A stretch of 64,000 nucleotides of DNA from Phyllostachys edulis. Taxonomy: Eukaryota > Streptophyta > Magnoliopsida > Poales > Poaceae. The notes beneath the pieces are model-generated. The model did no database searches. It was not told the DNA's origin and worked only from the letters and a program-made list of their open reading frames with translations. A program made the position numbers and the translations under genes. Numbering within the stretch: position 1 is the stretch's first letter; each line of letters starts with the position of its first letter. The stretch is taken from the NCBI GenBank assembly GCA_036346405.1, contig CM070561.1, forward strand, positions 7,070,834 to 7,134,833, written 5' to 3'. Of this stretch, positions 57,501-64,000 are shown piece by piece.

Positions 57501-58354
57501 TGAGTTTCCTTGGGAACGATCCTCCGTAATAGGGAAACAATGGGGCGCATGGCAAAATGGTCAGTCGAACTTGGGGAGTTTGACATCCATTTCGTGTCCC
57601 GAACGGCCGTTAAATCCCAGATCTTGGCAGACTTTGTCGCCGAATGGACAAATCCTAAACCTGTTCAGGATCCTCAGTACGATTCCCACGACCAGTGGAC
57701 GATGTACTTTGACGGGTCGCTTACTTTAAGTGGCTCGGGGGCTGGGGTGGTCCTGGTATCTCCTACTGGAGAGACCTTAAAGTATGCCATACAATTAAAC
57801 TTTCAGGCCACTAACAACGTGGCAGAATACGAAGGTTTGCTAGCTGGCATACGAGCAGCGAAAGCGCTCTCAATTCACCGACTACTCGTGAGAGGAGACT
57901 CTCAACTAGTCGTGAATCAAGTCGGAAAGAGTACCAGTGCTCTAACCCGACAATGTCTCGGTACTTATCGGAAGTGCGTAAGCTAGAAAAGTATTTTTTA
58001 GGTTTCGAGGCACAATTCATCCCTCGAAAGGATAATTTCCTCGCAGACCAGCTCGCTCGAATAGCTTCTTCACGATCTGTAGTACCAAAAGGAGTCTTCT
58101 TGGAACAACTCCAGAAGCCGTCACTGGTCGACGAACCAGAGACACCTCCTATTGAGACGGCCTCTCTAGAATACGAGGATACCTGGATGGCGCCCATCTA
58201 TGAGTATCTTCAGAAGGGTTCTGTACCCGAAGACGATCTCGAGGCAGATCGATTATCCCGAAAAGCCAAAATGTATACTTTGGTTGAAGGAGTCCTCTAT
58301 AAACGAGGTACTCAAGGGGTGCTCATGCGATGCATTCATGCAGAGAAGGATTAA
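57501..58354 (+). pseudogene. pol: Tat additional archaeal-type RNase H and linker (copy 2)
   Basis: RNase H end and linker (MAKWSVELGEFDIHFVSRTA) lead to a second RNase H: MYFDGSLTLSGSGAG, then NNVAEYEGLLAGIRAAKAL and RLLVRGDSQLVVNQVGKSTS. The acidic residues of FDGS, EYEG and GDSQ are all present. The frame shifts by one near 57960, where the linker LSEVRKLEKYFLGFEAQFIP continues in a second frame to 58354. A second RNase H between RT and integrase is a mark of the Tat lineage. Confidence 0.85.
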
Positions 58355-59420
58355 CACTCCTTCACGACATACATGGTGGCATATGTGGAAATCATGCTTC
58401 CTCTGAGCACTGGTCGGTAAGGCCTTTCGACAAGATTTTCTTGACCAATGACCCTTTACGATGCTAAAGAGTTGGTTAAAAAGTGTGTCCAATGCCAATT
58501 TCATAGCAGGCAAATACACCAACCAGCTCAGGCATTACAAACGATACCTCTATCTTGGCCTTTTGCAACCTAGGGTCTCGATATCCTAGGACCGTTCCCC
58601 AAAGCTCCAGGAGGTTTCGAGTTCCTTTTTGTGGCTATTGATACGTTCACAAAATGGATTGAAGCCGAACCTGTGACTGGGATAACAACGGAAGCGGCAA
58701 AACGGTTTATGATGAGATGCGTAATTACTCGATTTGGAGTACCGAGTCGAATAATTACAGATAATGGTAAGCAATTTTCGAGCGTAAAATTTCAGGAATT
58801 TTACGACGAGTTGGGTACCAAGTTGTGTTATGCTTCTGTGGCCCATCCCCAAAGTAATGGGGTAGTCGAACGTGCAAACGGCCAAATAATGAGAGGAATT
58901 AAGACCCGAGTCTTCGACCAGCTCATCAAACGCTCGGGGGCTTGGGTACAAGAGTTACCCTCGAGATATGGACAATTAAATGCGACTACCGATCGAACTC
59001 TGGTGAAACACCATTTTTTCTGGTCTTCGGAGCTGAAGCCATGCTTCCTCCGGAACTGAAGATACGATCAACACGAGTCGAAACTTTCAAAGACTCCAAC
59101 CAGGAACAACTTCGAGCGGATGATATTAATCTACTCGAAGAAAGGAGAAACCAGGCCTTAATTCGTTCAGCAGTCTACCAACAAGCCCTGCGCAGATACT
59201 ACGATCGTAAGGTCCAACCTCGCCTTCTGTGTAGGGTGACTTGGTATTGAGGCTCTGCCAATCCAAGTCTAATCGGAACAAACTTTCTCCCAAGTGGGAA
59301 GGTCCTTACACAGTGGTCGAAGTTACTCGGCGAGTGCATCACGATTGGCAATGGAAGATGGCCAGGTTCTCTCGAATTCTTGGAACATCGACCAGTTATG
59401 CAAGTTTTATGTGTAACTAA
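58355..59420 (+). pseudogene. pol: Tat integrase (copy 2)
   Basis: The zinc-binding part is readable in pieces (MTLYDAKELVKKCVQCQFHS at about 58450). The core at 58631-59059 has ITDNGKQF and QSNGVVERANGQ; the first Asp lies just before it (LDILGPF, in another frame). The C-terminal part at 58942-59250 has LPPELKIRSTRVETFKDSN and EERRNQALIRSAVYQQALRR. At least four indels separate the pieces. Confidence 0.85.
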
Positions 59421-60376
59421 CCGTTCAGACAATAAAGGCTCAGGTTCTTTCTACCTCTATTGTCTTAATTTTGAGTAGCGCTTTCATAATCTTTCGACTA
59501 CATTCCAAACAACCAGTTGCCTTTACACTGGTCGAAAGGAAGGTAACATCATCTAGTTGAAGTCTCTCCTCTCTGCACGTGGTCTTGCCCACTAGAAGGA
59601 GCTTCCTAGTGTTGACTCGTTACTCACTTTTGCCATCAATACGAAGAGCTCGGGTTCTTTTCTGGTCGAAATATTTTTTGAAAGCCAGCTCCTTTCACCT
59701 TAGTTTATTTCTTCAGTTATTTTGAAAAATATTCTAAGCAGAGTGTACTTTTTTATATTTATTCAACTGATTTTGGTGTATTCAATTCGTCTCAACTAAG
59801 TCGGAGGAAGAAACACATCTAGTCGAAGTCTCTCCTCTCTCGCACGTGGTTACGCCCACTAGAAGGAACTTCCTAGCATCGCTTCGGCTTCCTACTTTTG
59901 CTACCAGACGGACTTATCGAGTCCTCCAAAGAATGGCGAACGAATTTTTGAAGTCCTCTGGATGTTTGTTTAACTCAAGTTGTTGTTCTCGATTTAATTA
60001 ATCTAGTCGGAGATGGTAACATCACCTAGTCGAAGACTTTCCTCTCTGCGTGGTCACGCCCACTAGAAGAAACTTCCTAGTGTCGATTCGTTCCCACTTT
60101 TTCAACCAAAGCATGACGATCGTGACCAAAAACTACAAGTTAACCAAACCTCTCTATTTTCAGAAACCCTTTTTAACACTATTTACTTAGTTTGTCTAAA
60201 CAAATTAAGCAAATAGTCGGGGGCTAGGATAAAGTTATTAATTTGACTCCAATTCTTAGTCTTTCATTCGTTAATTATCTTTTGAGTTACTAACTACTCG
60301 ACAAGATGATTTGCGAGAAACAAGATGGATTATATAATACATCAACAAAAGCTTGTTTTTCACGGTTTGTTACAAA
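59421..60376 (+). repeat. tandem repeats and spacer after integrase (copy 2)
   Basis: Three CTAGTTGAAG/CTAGTCGAAG units at about 59556, 59818 and 60026 match those of copy 1 at 10795, 11058 and 11264. AATAGTCGGGGGCTAGG follows at about 60212. Confidence 0.7.
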
Positions 60377-60793
60377 CTACTCAAGAGGAGAGCCCAACAA
60401 GCATCTCCTCCAAACCTTCCTACTAACCGATTGCATTTCTTCCATCAGACGACTTGCTTCTGCCTCAGGGCAGTCGAAGTTGGCTTCGATGGGTTGCACA
60501 TTAAGGCTGGGGTCATGAGCTTTAAGTTTTGCCAATGCATAACTTACTGCAGATTCGACCGCCTCCTTTATCGACTCAGCTTGGTTGGCCTTCAGAGTGA
60601 TCACCAGTTCTTGCAAAGTCCCGACTTGTTCCCCAATAGTACTTATGTGAGCAGCTATCGTATCATCTTGAGGAGCTTTTCCCTCAGTACGTAGCTCACC
60701 AAGTACATTGTTCAGAAGCGTGATATTGCCTTGAAGATTAATCTTCATCACTTCCATCTCCGACTCGGCCCACTCGGAGACTCTCCCGACCAT
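60377..60793 (-). pseudogene. antisense Tat gene, shortened by deletion (copy 2)
   Basis: A single 138-codon frame starts MVGRVSEWAESEMEVMKINL and ends in SRKVWRRCLLGSPLE. The first 11 residues match the start of exon 1 of the copy 1 gene, and the rest matches its last exon (coiled coil). The join falls in CCATCTCC, present at both ends in copy 1, so about 3.55 kb was lost in one step. The Transposase_28-like domain is gone. The frame is intact, but expression and function are unknown. Confidence 0.8.
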
Positions 60794-61339
60794 TTCTCTT
60801 AGAAAAGGGAGATTTTTGTTTGAGTTGGTGGCGGAGAAGACAAGAACTCGACGAACAGTGGAACGATTTGGGGAAAAGTATAAATCTAAGCCTTACCCCC
60901 GGTAAGTATTTATAACCACAGATTTGGGCGGGCGTGGCATTCCAAAGGTTACCACCGCCTCGGGAACCGCTCCAACGGACAGACTAACGGGAGTCGTTTG
61001 AAATTCCCTAATTTGTCCGTTTAGGAAAATCAGGCTCGTTTTTACACCTCAAGCGAAATTACTTCCTTGGTCAGATCTTTTTTACCAAAGAAAATGTTAA
61101 TCGGAAAGGTTTTTCTTCCGATCACCATACTACGACCACCACGTGATCGTAGGAGTGTTCTACGACTATTTGATAGTCGTAAGCAATCTTCTTGACCAAG
61201 CATATTTCTGGTCAAAGTAGCACACAAATATCGAAAAGTTTTTCCTTCGACTATCTTTCTACGACCCTCTCGTGGCCGTAAGACCATTTATAACCCCTTT
61301 ACCAAGTAAGTTGCTTTCACTTGAAGCTGGGGGGCTAGA
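60794..61339. other. spacer upstream of the antisense gene and polypurine tract (copy 2)
   Basis: It matches copy 1 (15583-16132), including hairpin repeats at 61140-61290 and the tract GCTGGGGGGCTAGA before the LTR. No gene. Confidence 0.6.
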
Positions 61340-62090
61340 TAACGAGGATCTAATAATCCTCATTTTATCTTTTATCTATAATTCTTATTATAAGTAAATG
61401 TGACGTCATATGGTCCCTGAGTATACCCCTTAATTTTATAAGGGAGGAGCCTACTAGATGGTCGTAAGTTATTCTACGACCACCCCCATAGTCGTAAGTC
61501 ATGCTACGACTACCACATAGTTGTAAGTCTTGCTACGACTACCTTATGGTCGTAAGTTCTTCTACGACCAGGTCAGCCACGACCACCTTATGATCAATTA
61601 AACCTACAGACGAGTGGGTCCAATTGATTAAGGAATTCAAACAGTCATTATACGATGTTATTCTGCGAAGTAATAGCACGTAATGCTCCATTATCTCTTA
61701 TATATAGCTGTCAGGCAGCGTGGAGGAGTTAATACGCCGGTGATTACTGCCAACATGCACCCGTTACAGGATGTGATGAGGCACCACTTCACCCGGAGAA
61801 ACGGCTACTCCTTCACGGACTATATAAAGGCGACAATCAGAGAAGGAAGGGACAACCGAATCGGGCTATCAGGAAGACAAGCACTATCATCTGTAATAGT
61901 CTTAGTTTTTCTCCTGATTGTTTAGAATACACTCAATACCATACACACACAGGAGTAGGGTTGTTATTCTCTCCGGAGAAGGCCTGAACCTGTATAAAAA
62001 TTCTCATGTCAATCTCTCTGCGTGATTCCATTCTAGGAGACCCCCCGAATCAAACAATCTTTACGTAAGATCGGTTCTAAAACACCGACA
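61340..62090 (+). repeat. 3' LTR of Tat copy 2 (751 bp)
   Basis: It begins TAACGAGG instead of TGACGAGG (terminal G lost) and ends CACCGACA, followed by AGTGG. It has TGACGTCA at 61401, hairpin repeats at 61460-61575 and a TATA box at 61821. Confidence 0.92.
61821..61828 (+). promoter_or_regulatory. TATA box of the Tat 3' LTR (copy 2)
   Basis: TATATAAA, as in the other two Tat LTRs. Confidence 0.6.
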
Positions 62091-62510
62091 AGTGGTACTT
62101 GGACAGTGGAGCAAGCAATCATATGACGGGAGATCGCTCCATGTTCCATGAGCTCGACGAGAAGATTTCGGGAGAAATCAAGTTTGGCAACGGCTCCACG
62201 GTACAAATAAAAGGCAAAGGTACAATGTTGTTGCGATGCAAGAATGGTGATCAGAAGATGATGCCTGATATTTACTTTATACCAAGTTTGTGCAACAACA
62301 TACTCAGTCTCGGGCAGTTGGCAGAACGGGGGTGCAGGGTGGAGCTGCAGGGTGAGTTCTTGCGTGTCTATAACAAAAACAAAGATCTGTTGATGAAGGT
62401 AAAAAGATCCCCAAACCGGTTGTACAAAATTTCTCTGAAAACTTGTAAGTCGGTTTATGTGAAGGACAGTCTGGAAGAGCCAGAGTGGAATTTAGATATC
62501 GGCCAAGGAC
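62091..62510 (+). pseudogene. copia protease and start of GAG-pre-integrase region
   Basis: This continues the copia frame cut at 39834. YLDSGASNHMTGD is the protease active site with its catalytic Asp intact, then GTMLLRCKNGDQKMMPDIYF and CNNILSLGQLAERGCRVEL follow, typical of copia protease. LYKISLKTCKSVY is the approach to the pre-integrase region. Similarity stops at about 62500. The integrase, RT and RNase H expected next are absent, so pol was lost by deletion before the element's tail. Confidence 0.85.
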
Positions 62511-62983
62511 ATGGCGGAACCCAGGAGTGGCACGCAGCTATGCAGGAGGCGCGGAAAGTGAGTCTCGGAGGAGATCCAAGCGGTCAAAGAAGGCGCAGCG
62601 TCTGAGAGAGTGCGAGGGTGGTGAGTCCCACGCGCATAAAGGGCGCGGTGTACACAAAGTTGACGCAGGAGGAAGAGGCGGTGTAGCCTCACCGAGATAT
62701 CTGTGAAAGCGAGCAGACTTGGTCCAAGAGAGGAGAGCGAGAGGCTCAGGTAATGGTGAAGCCCAGGCAGTCGTGCAAGGAAGGACGAGTTCAGTCCAGT
62801 GCGTGACGCGGCAAGCGTTGGTTTGTGCATGGCTTAGGATGGAGCAAGCACAGACGGTAGGGCGGTATTGGCCCAGGAAAGAACAAGCACGCGGAGTGCG
62901 GAGTAAAAGAGGAAGGCTTGGAAGTGCACATAAGAGAGAAGATCAGCGTGATCAAAGTGAAGAAACAAGATTAAGGGGGTGAT
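62511..62983 (+). other. copia tail and polypurine tract
   Basis: G+C-rich, purine-rich non-coding tail. The tract TTAAGGGGGTGAT stands directly before the 3' LTR. Short frames here have no recognised domain. Confidence 0.55.
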
Positions 62984-63481
62984 TGTTAGATTAATCTTGT
63001 TTTTGGTATTTTAGTTTCTAAGTTTAGGTGAGTCATAGTCCGTTTCAAAGTCTGGCTGTGAAACCATTTCCGTGTCCTAGTCAAGTCAGTTTTGGGTGTG
63101 TATATAAAGAGGTCGTAGTGCCCTGTAAAAGAGCACCGAGTTGAGTTGAAGAAATAAGAAAAAGAAAAAAGAGGAGCAGCAGCTCCTGGAAAGAAACCAA
63201 ACTTTGCTGTGTTCTGTCGTTTTGCTTTCCAGAAGCAAAGAAACGAAGCGCTACTACTAGCTCTAGAGAAGAAGGAAGGCAAAGAAAAGCTATCACGTGA
63301 AGGGAAAAGGCTCCAGGGAGGTGCTGTGCTTGTGGGTCACATCAAGGAAGAGATAGGGCTAGTGGGACCCACGGAAAAGGCTGGTTTACTCCAAGAGGGC
63401 TAGTGGGACCCACGGAAAAGGCTGGTTTGCTCCAAGTGCTTTGCTAGTATTACGTGATTTCCAATAAGGCAAATTTCAACT
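62984..63481 (+). repeat. 3' LTR of the copia element (498 bp)
   Basis: It matches the 5' LTR at 30503. It contains a 41-bp tandem duplication (agggctagtgggacccacgg...) at about 63355-63436 that the 5' LTR lacks. The last base is T, not A. Target duplication GTCCT follows. Confidence 0.92.
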
Positions 63482-63486
63482 GTCCT

Positions 63487-64000
63487 GAGGAGTAACAAGA
63501 AGCACAGAGTGACATAATTGTTCATATACAATGAACCAGGGAGAAGATCATGTCCGAAGGCATGCTTCTTTTTAAAAAAAAAGATAGCCTTGTCTTTATT
63601 CAAATGTGAATAATGGCCTCCTGTACATTTCATAAAGGTTATTTCCAGTGGACAAATACATATATACAAATCTATTCTGTCATTTGTAACCTGAACTGAA
63701 ACATCGAATCAGAAGTGAAATACATCACTGCATTTTTTTTCTAGACTACTATAGCCATGACCCGCTACAACATCACACTTCACACCACTGTGGTGTTGCC
63801 CGCACTGGGCTCTTATAATCTCTTCCCGCTATAAGACATCGATAGCCAAATAAGCGTACAATGTTAAAAATATAGAAAACACCCTAAAATTCTGACTTGC
63901 TAACAATGGCAAAATATTTGCCGTTATTAGGGGACAAATTAGAAACGCGGCAATACAAGCCACGACCAACTAGATTGCTGCTATTTACACCACGGCGTTA
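63487..64000. other. right flank of the nested block
   Basis: The sequence continues from 30502 once the copia is removed. A+T-rich, no gene or repeat family recognised. Confidence 0.35.

Larger units (their letters stand above)
39835..62090 (+). mobile_element. Tat/Retand-type Ty3-gypsy element, copy 2, with nested insertions
   Basis: Target duplication AGTGG stands at 39830-39834 and 62091-62095. Its own sequence is 39835-about 41834, 51219-51250 and 56281-62090. Two LTRs, start of gag, pol, tandem repeats and a deletion-shortened antisense gene are present. Most of gag and the protease are missing at the place occupied by the long-LTR element. It is the same family as copy 1. Confidence 0.9.
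30503..63481 (+). mobile_element. Ty1-copia element, internally deleted, carrying two nested elements
   Basis: Target duplication GTCCT stands at 30498-30502 and 63482-63486. Element sequence is 30503-31305, 39116-39834 and 62091-63481. It has LTRs, primer-binding site, gag with two zinc knuckles, protease and polypurine tract, but integrase, RT and RNase H are absent. Without its insertions it would be about 2.9 kb, and it would depend on a relative for transposition. Confidence 0.9.

Noticed and set aside
1..64000. Endogenous pararetrovirus sequence
   Set aside because: All RT and integrase motifs fit Ty1-copia, Ty3-gypsy or LINE. No movement-protein or coat motifs were seen, and LTRs with target duplications explain the elements.

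Overview
The window looks like nuclear DNA of a grass (Poaceae). It is almost entirely nested LTR retrotransposons with plant-type primer-binding sites for initiator Met tRNA, plus a hAT transposon, a Helitron-like segment, a Tourist-like MITE and a LINE fragment. I see no intact host gene, no tRNA or rRNA gene and nothing prokaryotic. Species cannot be named from the sequence. A CRM-like chromovirus hints at a (peri)centromeric or otherwise heterochromatic location, but does not prove it.

Left block (1-23265). The window opens inside a SIRE/Maximus-type Ty1-copia element with degenerate gag, protease, integrase and RT. Its 3' LTR (5474-7391) lies against a Tat/Retand-type Ty3-gypsy element (copy 1, 7392-16903). 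This Tat element has RT, RNase H, an extra archaeal-type RNase H and integrase on the plus strand. Between integrase and the 3' LTR it carries a multi-exon gene on the opposite strand, with an N-terminal part resembling the 'putative gypsy type transposon' (Transposase_28) domain. Tat copy 1 sits in the gag gene of a second SIRE-like copia element in minus orientation, whose 5' LTR is in turn interrupted by a hAT transposon (18422-22333, transposase with two in-frame stops).

Middle block (23266-30502). This holds a worn copia 3' end, a LINE RT C-terminal fragment on the minus strand, and a minus-strand Helitron-like segment. The Helitron call rests on a 20-bp palindrome followed by CTAG. It contains duplicated fragments resembling exons of the Golgi transport gene GOT1. 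A 119-bp Tourist-like MITE follows.

Right block (30503-63481). One internally deleted Ty1-copia element, with 5-bp target duplication GTCCT, now spans 33 kb because two elements landed in it. A minus-strand CRM-like chromovirus (31306-39115, duplication GTGCG) interrupts gag. Tat copy 2 (39835-62090, duplication AGTGG) interrupts the sequence just before the protease. Tat copy 2 itself carries a minus-strand gag-only element with LTRs of about 5 kb (41835-51218) and a 5,025-bp solo LTR of the same or a close family in plus orientation (51251-56275, duplication TAGGA). The copia gag frame reads through the repaired CRM site apart from one stop, and the gag/protease frame is continuous across the repaired Tat site, so the order of insertion can be read directly. 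Unassigned flank runs from 63487 to the end.

Three unrelated LTR families each carry their own short amplified motif: GTCGTAAG/CTACGAC hairpins in Tat, GGTACTACC near-palindromes in SIRE, and GGAGGTC arrays in the long-LTR element. Duplicated copies differ by many small indels, often in CAG/CTG context, so some frameshifts may be sequencing or assembly artefacts.
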